Shown here: piece after piece, positions 1 through 8,867 of the stretch | How the letters are laid out: every line of letters begins with the position of its first letter | How positions within the stretch are numbered: position 1 is the first letter of the stretch | Assembly (NCBI GenBank): GCA_020636375.1 | Contig: JACJXZ010000013.1 | Span: 62,001-126,000 of the forward strand | Source: Lewinellaceae bacterium | Lineage (GTDB): Bacteria; Bacteroidota; Bacteroidia; Chitinophagales; Saprospiraceae | Reading direction: 5' to 3' | DNA length: 64,000 nt | Position numbers and translations under genes: made by a program | The notes under the pieces: generated by a model | What the model was told of the DNA's origin: nothing | The model's input: only the letters and a program-made list of their open reading frames with translations | Databases searched by the model: none

Positions 1-296
1 TTTAAAACTGGAGGTGGGCAAAAATAATCGACCCGCTGCGCGGGTAAACTATACGACTTACAAAACGTGACTTTAAATAGACAAATTGTCCTGAAGGCAA
101 CGACAGCTAAACCCGAGCGACTTATCATAGTAATGGCGGCACAGTTTGTCGACGTCTAATATGAAGGAGTATCGCCACCCCTGGCTATCATTCTAACAGT
201 CTCGCACATCGTACACAAAAGAGTTCCGGCTGTGTCCGTACATCGTACACACTCCCCGACTCATTTTGTCCAGCGTCAGACGGGTAGTCCCCCCCC
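1..296. other. left-edge non-coding stretch
   Basis: No gene is recognisable here. A small GC hairpin (cccgctgcgcggg, near 32-44) and two copies of the word catcgtacac (near 207 and 241) are the only visible structure. The downstream gene is on the minus strand and ends at 297, so this stretch is its 3' flank. Confidence 0.4.
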
Positions 297-1157
297 TCAA
301 TCCATAATCTCACACTTCCCCCCCTCCACGCCCCGCTGCACCTTTTTATACTTGACGCCCCTTTTTATTGTGCCGTCGGCATATTTCACATCTACTTTTT
401 CGTTCCGGCCGGGTTTCTTTTCTGCCCGTATGGGTTGAGTCGGCGGGACGCTCCTCGGCGATATCCTGTCTAACCAGGTAGTCCTTTCCTCCTGAAATTC
501 GCCTCGCAAAGCCTGCCATTCGGGGTCATCTTCCTTTTTCGGGAAAGGCGACGAGCCCCTGGCCCATTCAAAAGTCCGGGCAAAAGCCGCTTGCTCTTCG
601 GCTACCTGCTGCCCGCTCTTGCTGTCCGGGATTTCCCATTGATGAACAAAGCTGTACTCCCATAACGCGTCGTAGTTTTCTTTCATAAATAGCTTTTGCG
701 CACGCTGGATCATCGGCTGGAACTGCCCGTATTCTTCCGCAGAAATGAGGTGGGCCGCATAGAGGAAATCATATACGTAGGAACCACCCCAAAGAATAGC
801 AGCCGTATTGATCCGGTAGTCCAGCATAAAGCCGGATTGTTTTTCTGCGAAACCGTAAAACCCTTTCGGTTCTAAATGAAAGTATTCGTCCTCATTGATT
901 TCTATTTCTTCCTCATACTCATCGATGTCTTCTTCAGGAGACTCCCAGTATTCGTAAAAAAAATCCCAAATCACGCCGCTGACGTTAAAAGGAACGCGCC
1001 TGGAGTGCATGTATCTCATGAACATTTTTTGCAGGTACTCCAGGTTCCTACGTCGGTTTTCGGTGAAAAAAGCGCTTGCATCCTCAAATTTGTTCGTCAA
1101 GGCGGCTTCCAGCAATTCGTGATAAACGGCATCGATCTTAAAATCGAAGCGGGCCAT
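297..1157 (-). CDS. hypothetical protein with a SecA-annotation-like basic tail
   Basis: A 286-residue cytoplasmic-looking protein with no signal peptide or membrane segment. The middle is strongly acidic (EDIDEYEEEIEINEDEY, around residue 75-92). The C-terminal 35 residues are basic, with a VKYADGTIKRGVKYKKVQ stretch. From memory, such tails occur in Bacteroidota proteins often mis-annotated as SecA-like or SEC-C proteins. No SEC-C cysteine cluster is present here, so no function is assigned. The start ATG at 1157 gives MARFDFKID. It lies 84 bp downstream of a minus-strand carboxypeptidase gene and could be co-transcribed with it. Reality of the gene is well supported by length and composition; function is unknown. 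Confidence 0.7.
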   Translation of the reverse strand: MARFDFKIDAVYHELLEAALTNKFEDASAFFTENRRRNLEYLQKMFMRYMHSRRVPFNVSGVIWDFFYEYWESPEEDIDEYEEEIEINEDEYFHLEPKGFYGFAEKQSGFMLDYRINTAAILWGGSYVYDFLYAAHLISAEEYGQFQPMIQRAQKLFMKENYDALWEYSFVHQWEIPDSKSGQQVAEEQAAFARTFEWARGSSPFPKKEDDPEWQALRGEFQEERTTWLDRISPRSVPPTQPIRAEKKPGRNEKVDVKYADGTIKRGVKYKKVQRGVEGGKCEIMD

Positions 1158-1241
1158 TTGTTCATTAAAATACGGCCAGTCAAAGGCTTTTCCTTCGCGA
1201 AGGCGGCCATAGGCTGGCTTTAAATTTCATGGTAAATTCTT

Positions 1242-2564
1242 TTAAAAATTATCCCGGACATACCGCAGCACCTTCTCCATCTCCACCTTCACCGGTTTGC
1301 TGCTTCCCAGGTAATTATTATTCATAAAACTGAAAATATACACCTTGCCGCTCCCGGCCAGCAGGTAGCCGCTCAGGCAGTGGCGGTTGCTGAGGGTACC
1401 CGTCTTGGCGTAAACATAAGGTTTTTTACCGGCGTAAAACTCCTTGATGGTGCCCGACACGCCGCCGGCAGGGAAGGTGCTGAAGAGGCGCTCCCGGGGC
1501 AGCTCCCGGTAGAGCAGTTCCAGAACACTTACTATGGAACGGGGCGTGAACAGGTTGTACCGCGACAGGCCGGACCCATCCCGCCAGACGAGCGTATCGG
1601 GAACGTCCCGGAAGAGGCTGTCGGCGGCATAGCGGATGGCTTCCCGGCTGTTTATGCTCCCGGTGAGCTTCTCGGAGCAGGCGAGCAGCAACTGCTCGGC
1701 GATAAAGTTGTCGCTGTCCTGCATCAGGCGGCGGTAGAGGGTGTCGGGGACGGGCGAATACAACGTTTTAGCTTCTTCCGGCTCTACGTTCAGCAGGTCG
1801 AGGAGGCCGACGGGGCGCCCCAGGGTGTCGGACAGCAGGGCGGCGATCACCCCGGGCGTACAACGGAATGGCACTTCCCGGGAAAAGGGCAGGCCGGTGA
1901 GGGCCCGGCTGTTGTATTCGAACAGGTTGGCGTGCTCCTGCCGCCGGATGGTGGGGCGGAAATCATCCAACCGGGGGTTGAAGGCAATGTGGTGTTGAAA
2001 GTAGGGAGGACAGGCGATAAAGCCCTCGCCCAGGCTGTCCCGCTCGAAGAAAGCTATATTGCCGTAAATGGGAAAAGAGGACCGTTCTGCCTGGTAATAG
2101 CCGGCGTAATCGTCCCACGCCCACCCGGGGCCGAAGCGCTCGTCCCGGAAGTTGTGGGTGGAAAAGAACAACTGCCGGCTCGTGTCGCGCAGCCAGGCCA
2201 GGAGGTTGCTGTCCTGCGGCATCGCCGGATGCAGGAACAGGGGGTTGCCCGTACCCCAGAAAATTACCGTGTCGCCTTTCTCGACGTACCGCAGGGCGGG
2301 AATGGAGTCGCCCAGCACCTTCAGGGCTGTATAAAAGGTCAGGATCTTGGTGTTGGAAGCCGGAGTGTAGTACTTTTCCGCATCCTTTTGGAAGGCCATT
2401 TCCCGCCTTTCCGGATCGTACAGTGCAAAGCCGGCGAATATTTTTGGGAAAACTTCCGATTCCTGAAACAGGCGGGCCAGTTCGGCCAGCTTCTTCTCGC
2501 TCCCTTTCTGTCCCTGAAGGATAAGGGCTGGCAATAAAAATAAGCACAGGAGTATAAACCGCAT
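1242..2564 (-). CDS. dacB: D-alanyl-D-alanine carboxypeptidase/endopeptidase, PBP4 (S13) family
   Basis: A 440-residue exported penicillin-binding protein that trims or cleaves peptidoglycan cross-links in the periplasm. The ATG at 2564 was chosen because it begins directly with a signal peptide (MRFILLCLFLLPALILQGQ). The open frame continues about 145 codons upstream, but that extension has no protein-like character. The three active-site motifs of the serine penicilloyl-hydrolase fold are all present: SNTK at residues 70-73 (nucleophile Ser70), SDN at 284-286 within the PBP4-typical SDNFIAEQ context, and KTGT at 387-390. The length fits the family. It is transcribed away from the 2.6-4.7 kb serine hydrolase-like gene, with which it shares a short intergenic promoter region. 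Confidence 0.93.
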   Translation of the reverse strand: MRFILLCLFLLPALILQGQKGSEKKLAELARLFQESEVFPKIFAGFALYDPERREMAFQKDAEKYYTPASNTKILTFYTALKVLGDSIPALRYVEKGDTVIFWGTGNPLFLHPAMPQDSNLLAWLRDTSRQLFFSTHNFRDERFGPGWAWDDYAGYYQAERSSFPIYGNIAFFERDSLGEGFIACPPYFQHHIAFNPRLDDFRPTIRRQEHANLFEYNSRALTGLPFSREVPFRCTPGVIAALLSDTLGRPVGLLDLLNVEPEEAKTLYSPVPDTLYRRLMQDSDNFIAEQLLLACSEKLTGSINSREAIRYAADSLFRDVPDTLVWRDGSGLSRYNLFTPRSIVSVLELLYRELPRERLFSTFPAGGVSGTIKEFYAGKKPYVYAKTGTLSNRHCLSGYLLAGSGKVYIFSFMNNNYLGSSKPVKVEMEKVLRYVRDNF

Positions 2565-2640
2565 AGGTGGAATGATTTTCGGATATTTGCCTCTCAAGGT
2601 GTTGCTATTTATCACATAGGACACAATAGTCCCGGCCGTT

Positions 2641-4740
2641 TTGCAGGAACACGAAAATATACGATATATGTTGGCACTTAGAGAAAGAAAAACAGGCATA
2701 AAAAGGATGGAACGGCAGAGTCGGGGAGTGGCCAAGTATTGCCTGCCTGCCAGGCCGTCCGGCGACTCGCCTGGCAGACAGGCGGGGAGTACAGGAATAC
2801 GGGAATGCTGGCGTAGTGAAAAAAGGCGGCAAACCATATATTGGCTTCTGCTGTTCGCCATCCTGACGGCCGTTGGCAGCCCTTCCTTTGCCCAGCCTGG
2901 CCAGCCGGACGACGGCACGAAGACCTTCCAGCAGGCGGAACAGGCTGTGACGCTGTTGCGCAACGAAGGCAACCTCATCCCCCTGCAAGGGCTGGACACC
3001 CTGCGGATCGCCTACCTCGGCATCGCCCCTCCGCTTTCCGAAGGTTTTTACCCCACTCTGCAGAAATACATGCCTGTCGAGCCGCTCGATTTACCTTTTA
3101 CCCCGGATAAGGCAACGGCAGAAGCCTGGCTACAGGGACAGGCCAGGCAATACAACCTCCTGATCGTCGAGATCACCGACTATACCATCGGCGGCCAGCT
3201 GCCGGCAGCCTACCAGCAGGCAGCCCTGCTGAACGCCATCGGAGCGTACGAGCGCGCCATCGTCGTCGTCCACGGAGACGGCACAGTATTTCAGGCGGCG
3301 CCGGGGCTCCTGCAGGCCCGGCAGCTGATTATCGCGCCCAACCACCTGAAATACGGGCCGAGTGTCGCCGCCCAGATTATCTTCGGGGGGCTGGGGGCTA
3401 AAGCAAAGATGATGGCGCCCCTGCGCGGCACGACGTTCCGCCAGGGCGACGGCCTGTCCAGCCCGGGCGGCCTGCGGCTGAGGTACACGCCGCCGGCCTA
3501 CGCCAGGATGAACGGCCAACTGCTGGAGGATAGCATCCGGGCTATCGTCGAAGAGGGCATCCGCGCCGGCGCTTTCCCCGGCGCTCAGGTTCTGGTGGCG
3601 AAGGATGGCAACGTCGTTTACCATAAAGCCTTCGGCTATCATACCTACGACAGCCTGCAGGCCGTCTCTGCGGAGGACATCTACGACCTGGCTTCGGTCA
3701 CCAAAGTCTCCTCCGCCCTGGCGGCGCTGATGCGCCTGCACGGCCTGGGGAAGTTCGAGCTGGACGCCCCGCTGGAGCGATACTTCTCCGGCTTCCGTTC
3801 CTCCAACAAAAACCACCTCACTTACCGGTCCATGCTCGCCCACAACGCCCGCCTGCGGCCCTGGATACCCTACTGGAAGGGAACCCTGCGCGGCAACGCC
3901 CGCTACCCCTGGCGCAAAGGGTGGGACGATGAGCGCATCAACGACTACCGCTTCCGGTGGTGTTCTTTCAAAACGGATTCTTCCGCCCGCTTTCCGGTTT
4001 ATGTGACGGACAGCCTGTGGCTGCACCGCCATTACAAGAAAAAAATCTACAAGGCTATCCGGAAGTCGCCGCTCAATGCCGAACCCGGCTACGTCTACTC
4101 CGGTTTGTTGTTCTACCTGCTGCCGGAGATCGTCGAAGGGCTCGTTGGCCAGGATTACGAACAATACCTCAAAGAAACCTTCTACCACCCGCTCGGCGCT
4201 TACACCCTCACGTACAACCCGCTGCGCTTCTTCCCCCGGGAACGGATCGTGCCCACCGAGCGGGACACCTTTTTCCGCATGGTGCAAATCCACGGGCACG
4301 TCCACGATGAAGGAGCGGCCATGATGGGGGGCGTCTCCTCGAATGCCGGCCTGTTCGCTTCCGCCAACGACCTGGCCAAGCTGATGACGATGTATATGAA
4401 CTACGGCACCTACGGCGGAAAGCAGTACATTGCCGAAGAATCGGCCCGCGAATTCACCCGCTGCCAGTACTGCGAGGAGGGCAACCACCGGGGGCTGGGC
4501 TTCGACAAGCCCCTGATCGAATATGACCCGGAGAAGAGCTCCGTCGCCGAGGCCGCCAGCCCGCAGAGCTTCGGCCATTCCGGCTATACAGGCACCTTTA
4601 CCTGGGCCGACCCGGACAATGGGCTGCTGTATATCTTCATGTCCAACCGGGTCTATCCTACCCGCAACAACCCGAAGATTTACCGGCTGAACATCCGGCC
4701 GCGGATACACGAGGTGTTGTATGGGGCTGTGCGGGAGTGA
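2641..4740 (+). CDS. exported GH3 C-domain/beta-lactamase-fold hydrolase lacking the GH3 catalytic domain
   Basis: A two-domain protein. After a hydrophobic signal-like segment (TIYWLLLFAILTAVGSPSFAQ split by me as YWLLLFAILTAVG and SPSFAQ) comes QAVTLLRNEGNLIPL, the hallmark of the linker and C-terminal domain of GH3 beta-N-acetylhexosaminidases. A serine-hydrolase (beta-lactamase/S12) domain follows from about residue 295. Bacteroidota homologues usually carry a GH3 TIM-barrel first; here it is absent. The S12 motifs are SVTK (nucleophile Ser), YSG where YxN is usual, and HSGYTGT. The true start is unclear: the signal peptide sits about 60 residues inside the open frame. A GTG at 2816 followed by six A's would yield MKKRRQTIYWLLL if the run were seven A's, so the annotated start may reflect a homopolymer error. 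The hairpin at 2740-2800 falls in the extra 5' part. Confidence 0.8.
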   Translation: MQEHENIRYMLALRERKTGIKRMERQSRGVAKYCLPARPSGDSPGRQAGSTGIRECWRSEKRRQTIYWLLLFAILTAVGSPSFAQPGQPDDGTKTFQQAEQAVTLLRNEGNLIPLQGLDTLRIAYLGIAPPLSEGFYPTLQKYMPVEPLDLPFTPDKATAEAWLQGQARQYNLLIVEITDYTIGGQLPAAYQQAALLNAIGAYERAIVVVHGDGTVFQAAPGLLQARQLIIAPNHLKYGPSVAAQIIFGGLGAKAKMMAPLRGTTFRQGDGLSSPGGLRLRYTPPAYARMNGQLLEDSIRAIVEEGIRAGAFPGAQVLVAKDGNVVYHKAFGYHTYDSLQAVSAEDIYDLASVTKVSSALAALMRLHGLGKFELDAPLERYFSGFRSSNKNHLTYRSMLAHNARLRPWIPYWKGTLRGNARYPWRKGWDDERINDYRFRWCSFKTDSSARFPVYVTDSLWLHRHYKKKIYKAIRKSPLNAEPGYVYSGLLFYLLPEIVEGLVGQDYEQYLKETFYHPLGAYTLTYNPLRFFPRERIVPTERDTFFRMVQIHGHVHDEGAAMMGGVSSNAGLFASANDLAKLMTMYMNYGTYGGKQYIAEESAREFTRCQYCEEGNHRGLGFDKPLIEYDPEKSSVAEAASPQSFGHSGYTGTFTWADPDNGLLYIFMSNRVYPTRNNPKIYRLNIRPRIHEVLYGAVRE
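2742..2799. repeat. REP-like GC hairpin
   Basis: The words CTGCCTGCCAGGC and GCCTGGCAGACAGGC face each other around CGTCCGGCGACTC, giving a strong hairpin at the 5' end of the open frame of the following gene. It looks like a small repetitive palindrome, not coding sequence, which supports a translation start downstream of it. Confidence 0.5.
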
Positions 4741-4780
4741 AGGAGTGTTGACAAGGCGCCCGTCCTTCGGGGCAAAATTT

Positions 4781-4890
4781 GCGATGTGCGATATGCGATT
4801 TTTGATTTGCAGCCAACCGCCGATCCCCAGCTGAGCAGCCATACCCGGGAATATCAAACATCGCACATCATACATCAAACGTCAAAAATC
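4781..4890. repeat. short-word foldback (gatgtgcgat)
   Basis: Left arm 4781-4806 repeats gcgatgtgcgatatgcgat. The right arm 4853-4890 carries the reverse complement of the same words (gatgtatgatgtgcgatg when read on the minus strand). It sits 40 bp after the stop of the preceding gene and could act in 3'-end formation. The rest of the 288-bp spacer up to the creatininase gene shows no gene. Confidence 0.55.
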
Positions 4891-5028
4891 TATAGGCGGT
4901 GCCATGCCATTTGTGCCGATAAAAACAAAACACACCATGTTTATCCACAACCGGGCAGTGACTTTTCTCCGTTCCTGCACTCTTACTACATCGCCCCCAA
5001 AACAAATCTGCGCAAAAAATAAACTGAC

Positions 5029-5838
5029 ATGCAAACAGAAAATAACAATACCCCGTCTTTAAGCTTCCTCTGGGAGCATCTCAGCTGGCCCGAGATTCAG
5101 GAGCGGCTGAAGGAAGTGGATATAGCCATTCTGCCCTGCGGTGCCATAGAGCAGCACGGCCCTCATCTGCCGGTGGATATCGATTACTTCGACGCCCGCC
5201 ATCTCGCCATACAGGTCGCGAGCGCCTGCAGTGATCCCAAGCCTTTTGTTTTGCCATCCATTCCCTTTGGCGTATCTTACCACCATCAGGATTTCAAGGG
5301 GACGATCAGCGTGACCAACGAGGCGTTGTCGCGGTTTGTTTATGACATCGGGATGAGCCTGGCGCAAAACGGAATCCGGAAGCTGCTCATCCTCAACGGC
5401 CACGGGGACAACGCCCCGACCCTTAACTTTGCCGCCCAGATGATCAACCGGGACGCTCATATTTTCGTCTGTGTAGATACCGGGGAAACCAGCGACGAGG
5501 ATCTTTACCAACTGGCAGAAACGCCCAACGACATCCACGCCGGCGAGATCGAGACCAGTACGACGCTCGCCATCCGGCCGGATATGGTCCGGATGGACAA
5601 AGCGGTCGATGAGATCCCCCGGTTTGGCAGCCAGTATATGGACTTCACTTCCGCCTACGGCCTGCCCTGGTACGTGCGCACCCAAAAGATCTCCAAAAGC
5701 GGTGTGATCGGCGCTCCCAGCCGGGCCACCGCCCAGAAGGGCAAGCAGATGTGGGATATCATGGTGGACCACCTCGTGAAGTTCATCGAGGATATAAAAA
5801 GCAGCAAATTGGAGGATTTGCACCAGCGAAAGTATTAG
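5029..5838 (+). CDS. creatininase-family metal-dependent amidohydrolase
   Basis: A 269-residue cytoplasmic enzyme of the creatininase fold. The first metal/substrate motif GAIEQHGPHLP lies at residues 38-48, followed by the metal-binding D in VDIDYFDA. NGHGDN at about residue 124 and the HAGEIETS metal-ligand motif at about residue 173 are also present. Family members hydrolyse cyclic or linear amides (creatinine, formylated amines, mycofactocin-type substrates), and the exact substrate cannot be read from the sequence. The gene is followed after 58 bp by a dipeptide-epimerase-like enolase on the same strand, so the pair may form a small catabolic operon for an amide or peptide-derived compound (inference). 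Length and motif spacing are normal. Confidence 0.9.
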   Translation: MQTENNNTPSLSFLWEHLSWPEIQERLKEVDIAILPCGAIEQHGPHLPVDIDYFDARHLAIQVASACSDPKPFVLPSIPFGVSYHHQDFKGTISVTNEALSRFVYDIGMSLAQNGIRKLLILNGHGDNAPTLNFAAQMINRDAHIFVCVDTGETSDEDLYQLAETPNDIHAGEIETSTTLAIRPDMVRMDKAVDEIPRFGSQYMDFTSAYGLPWYVRTQKISKSGVIGAPSRATAQKGKQMWDIMVDHLVKFIEDIKSSKLEDLHQRKY

Positions 5839-5896
5839 TGTAGCGGAGCCAACTTTGTTTTTTGAGCGAACTTTTACAAGCATGTAGCACAATACT

Positions 5897-6958
5897 ATGA
5901 AAATAACCCAGTTGGAATGCTGGGCGCACCACATGCGCCTGGCAGAGCCTTATACCATTGCTTACGAGACCATCGACACGGCACCCAACGTCTTCCTGAA
6001 GGCCCAAACGGACACCGGCCTCACCGGCTGGGGTTGCGCTGCGCCCGACCTGGAAGTGACCGGCGAGACGGCCGAGATGGTCGCCCGCACTTTCAATGAC
6101 ACCATCGAGCCGTTCCTGCACGGCCAGGACCCCTTCCGCTATGCCCTCCTGCTCCAGGAGCTGCGGAATTATATACCTCATGCCCACTCAGCCCTGGCCA
6201 TGGCCGACATGCTGCTCTACGACCTCATGGCGCAGCAGGCCGGAGAACCATTATACAAGTTGCTTGGCGGGTTCCGCACCAGCATTCCCACCAGCATCAC
6301 CATCGGCATCCTCCCCGTCCGGGAAACGGTGGAACGAGCGGCGGCTTTTATCGGCAGAGGCTTTCACATCCTGAAACTCAAGGGAGGAGCCAGCCTGGAG
6401 GAGGATGTGGAAAAGGTCATGCTCGTCCGGGAGAAAGTGGGCAAGGGCATCGAGATCCGCTTCGACGCCAACCAGGGGTATACTGTCGAAGACGCCATTG
6501 CCTTTATCCGTCGAACGGCAGACGCCCGGGTGGAGTTGCTGGAACAGCCTACCAGCCGGCACAACGAGGAGCTGCTGAAGGAAGTCGCCGCCAATGTGTC
6601 CATCCCGGTCATGGCCGACGAAAGCCTCATGACCCTCAAAGACGTATTCCACCTCACCAGCCGGGGTTGTATCGACATGATCAACATCAAACTGATGAAG
6701 GTGGGCGGCATCATGGAGGCGATGCACATCAACTCCGTGGCCAAGTCCGATAATGTGGAAGCGATGGTCGGCTGCATGGATGAATCCGCCCTGGGCATCG
6801 CCGCCGGCCTGCACTTCGCCCTGTCCCGCCCCAATATCCTCTATGCCGACCTGGACGGCCACCTGGACCTCATCGACGACCCGTTCGCGGGCATGGTCCG
6901 CCTGGAGGAAGGGGTATTGTATCCGATGGAGGGGCCGGGGCTGGGGGTGAAGGGGTGA
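5897..6958 (+). CDS. enolase-superfamily dipeptide epimerase (MR/MLE subgroup)
   Basis: A 353-residue member of the muconate-lactonizing/Ala-Glu epimerase subgroup. The catalytic KxK pair is K160-L-K162. The Mg2+ ligands are D190 (RFDANQGY), E216 (LLEQP) and D241 (MADES), and the second catalytic lysine is K265 (NIKLMKVGG). A late DLDGH motif matches the dipeptide-binding DxD-type element known in L-Ala-D/L-Glu epimerases. The enzyme would epimerise the C-terminal residue of a dipeptide in the cytoplasm, often murein-derived. It sits next to a creatininase-family gene and near two cell-wall-type serine hydrolases, consistent with peptide recycling. Exact dipeptide specificity is not determinable here. 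Confidence 0.92.
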   Translation: MKITQLECWAHHMRLAEPYTIAYETIDTAPNVFLKAQTDTGLTGWGCAAPDLEVTGETAEMVARTFNDTIEPFLHGQDPFRYALLLQELRNYIPHAHSALAMADMLLYDLMAQQAGEPLYKLLGGFRTSIPTSITIGILPVRETVERAAAFIGRGFHILKLKGGASLEEDVEKVMLVREKVGKGIEIRFDANQGYTVEDAIAFIRRTADARVELLEQPTSRHNEELLKEVAANVSIPVMADESLMTLKDVFHLTSRGCIDMINIKLMKVGGIMEAMHINSVAKSDNVEAMVGCMDESALGIAAGLHFALSRPNILYADLDGHLDLIDDPFAGMVRLEEGVLYPMEGPGLGVKG

Positions 6959-7489
6959 GGAGGGCTGTGGATGCCGAAGCGAAGCGGAGGCCCCGTGCCG
7001 GCGATAGCCGAGCCGGGGCTATTGGTTCATTAGCCGCTTTTCCTCTTCAAGTTCCTTTACTTGGAATATTTCGGTATCCGCTAAGGGATCGAAGAATAAT
7101 AAGTTCCCCGTTTCAAGGCAGCTATCGCGTCGCTAACCGAGGCGCGAAGAACGCGCATAGCCTAGCTACGCAAGTGATGAGCAACGAAGGGTAGCGGCGG
7201 GAGAGCAACTTCAAATGGGGAAGTTATTATTCGCCGATCCCTAAGTCGTCGTCGAAATCAACCCTTGTATATATTACTCCCAAGCGTAAAACCTGCCGAC
7301 TTCTTATTTCTTCGAAAAGTTGTTTTCCGAAACATATTTCTTCAAATCTTCCACAAAACCATTTAACGCAATTTCGAATTCAAGCGCATATTTATCCTTT
7401 TCTCTCATCTCGCTATTTTTCTAAAGGTACAAATTTTATAAACTTCACCATTTCGTTGTATTGCCCCAACCTCCAATATCCCGACAATT
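6959..7489. other. gene-free spacer with a MITE-like element
   Basis: This 531-bp stretch between convergent genes has no convincing gene; the open frame at 6955-7194 overlaps repeat sequence. It contains the inverted-repeat element at 7081-7245, described separately, and an AT-rich tail. Confidence 0.6.
7081..7245 (-). mobile_element. MITE-like element, family A copy 1
   Basis: A 165-bp element bounded by imperfect 23-bp terminal inverted repeats (7081-7103 and 7223-7245). Both ends read C-T-[AT]-AGGGATCG...GAATAATAA from outside in, and the similarity continues for about 30 bp per arm. Its core, read on the minus strand, contains GTAGCTAGGCTATGC followed by GGTTAGCG. The same core and the same TIR consensus recur in the element at 17271-17464. 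No open reading frame and no obvious target duplication were seen. Confidence 0.75.
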
Positions 7490-8722
7490 TCACTCTAAAC
7501 CTGTCAAATCCGGCACATACGCCCGCTTCCGTCCCAACTCATACGCATAAACCATCCGCCCCAGCCGGGCCAGCACCGGCAGGCCGATCTCGTCGTATTC
7601 ATACACCCCGTCGTTGTACGTCTGGTTCCGGTTGACGTGGATGTTGGCGGCCAGCAGGAATTCTACCTTGTTCTTAAAATCAACCACGTAGGCCACGTCG
7701 GTGAGGAAGCCGTAGGCGTCGCCCACCTTGTTGAAAATGCGGATGTGGCCGGGAATGGAATCTTTGCTGTCTCCGAACAGGAAAAATTTGACGTAGCTGT
7801 CCCAGTCCCGGTACTCAGGATAAGCCGGGAAATCGCTTTCCCGGGGCAGCATGGACATGTACCGGCGCAGGAACCGGTAGTCCTCCTCCGTAAGGTTGAA
7901 GCGCTGTTCGGCCGGTACGGCTTCCGGGAAAATGACTGCCTTCAGGATGTCGAGAAGATCCGGCAGGGACACATAGTTCTTGAAGCGGAAATCAAACGGT
8001 TCCGGTACGATCCCGCCGTCGGCGTCCATATAGGCCACGCCCCGCACCTGTTCCTTCAACTCCAGGTAGGGGGGGAAAGCGCTGTACGCTTCTCCCTGGT
8101 GATACAGCAGGGAATCGCCCGCATAAAAGCTGACGGGGTTGGTATAGCGGTTCCCTTCCACATCGAAGCCGCCGGCTGACAGCCGGTGGAGGATGCGCAG
8201 GTTGCCATAGCCCTTCCCGTGGAGTTTGCGGTTGAGGTATTCCTGGCCCAGGAATTCGTAGAGCCGGTTGTAAGCATCGTTATCGCTGACGAGGAATATT
8301 TTTTTGATGTAATGGGCGATCGAGGGCAGCCCGTCCTCTGCGCTCGTATCCCGGGAAACTGCCGTCTGGGGCGGGCGGCCGGCGCCGGTTTGCATATTGG
8401 CGTTTTTGTCCAGCCCCAGGATGCGGAGTTCGTTCAGTTTTTCCAGCGCCAGGAAGGCGGCGGGCATTTTGACGGTGCTGGCCGGATAGAAATAAAGGTT
8501 GGGGTCGACGTTGTGGAGAAAAGAAGTGAAGCTGGGGCGGTTGTCCACATCCCGGTCGATCTGAGTATAGATCACCTGCAACTGATACTGCTCGGGGCGG
8601 CGCAACACTTCCTGCAGCAGGCTGTCGGCAGAGTTCTCAAGCAGTTGCCTTAAGATATTTTCCTGGGTGAAGGCCGTTGCGCTGCACATCGTGACGGCCA
8701 GGGCGAGAAGGGTATATTTCAT
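7490..8722 (-). CDS. exported class-A-like serine hydrolase
   Basis: A 410-residue periplasmic or secreted serine hydrolase with a signal peptide (MKYTLLALAVTMCSATAFTQ). The active-site elements follow the class A beta-lactamase/PBP pattern: STVK at residues 82-85 inside YPASTVKMPA, SDN at 146-148, and NKVGDAYG near residue 340 in the place of KTG. It is longer than a typical beta-lactamase (about 290 residues), with an insertion between the second and third motifs. A cell-wall or peptide-bond-directed hydrolase is as likely as an antibiotic-degrading enzyme; sequence alone does not decide. It is divergent from arsR, with about 145 bp between the two starts. Confidence 0.85.
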   Translation of the reverse strand: MKYTLLALAVTMCSATAFTQENILRQLLENSADSLLQEVLRRPEQYQLQVIYTQIDRDVDNRPSFTSFLHNVDPNLYFYPASTVKMPAAFLALEKLNELRILGLDKNANMQTGAGRPPQTAVSRDTSAEDGLPSIAHYIKKIFLVSDNDAYNRLYEFLGQEYLNRKLHGKGYGNLRILHRLSAGGFDVEGNRYTNPVSFYAGDSLLYHQGEAYSAFPPYLELKEQVRGVAYMDADGGIVPEPFDFRFKNYVSLPDLLDILKAVIFPEAVPAEQRFNLTEEDYRFLRRYMSMLPRESDFPAYPEYRDWDSYVKFFLFGDSKDSIPGHIRIFNKVGDAYGFLTDVAYVVDFKNKVEFLLAANIHVNRNQTYNDGVYEYDEIGLPVLARLGRMVYAYELGRKRAYVPDLTGLE

Positions 8723-8867
8723 AGCTCGGTCTTTTTTCGCACATAATACAAATTTGCAACTTTGAATTCATAACTTTAAGTGCGGATGGTTTTCAAATGT
8801 GGCGCTCACAGGCGAAATGCCATGTTATGCTGTCCGGCTACCTGACTTTGTTGCTAATGTTTTAACT

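Noticed and set aside
1380..2537. 385-codon plus-strand frame opposite the PBP4-type carboxypeptidase
   Set aside because: The minus-strand frame carries SNTK, SDN and KTG in correct order; the plus frame is a GC-driven shadow.
6955..7194. 79-codon frame after the epimerase gene
   Set aside because: It overlaps the epimerase stop and runs into the MITE-like element; no protein features.
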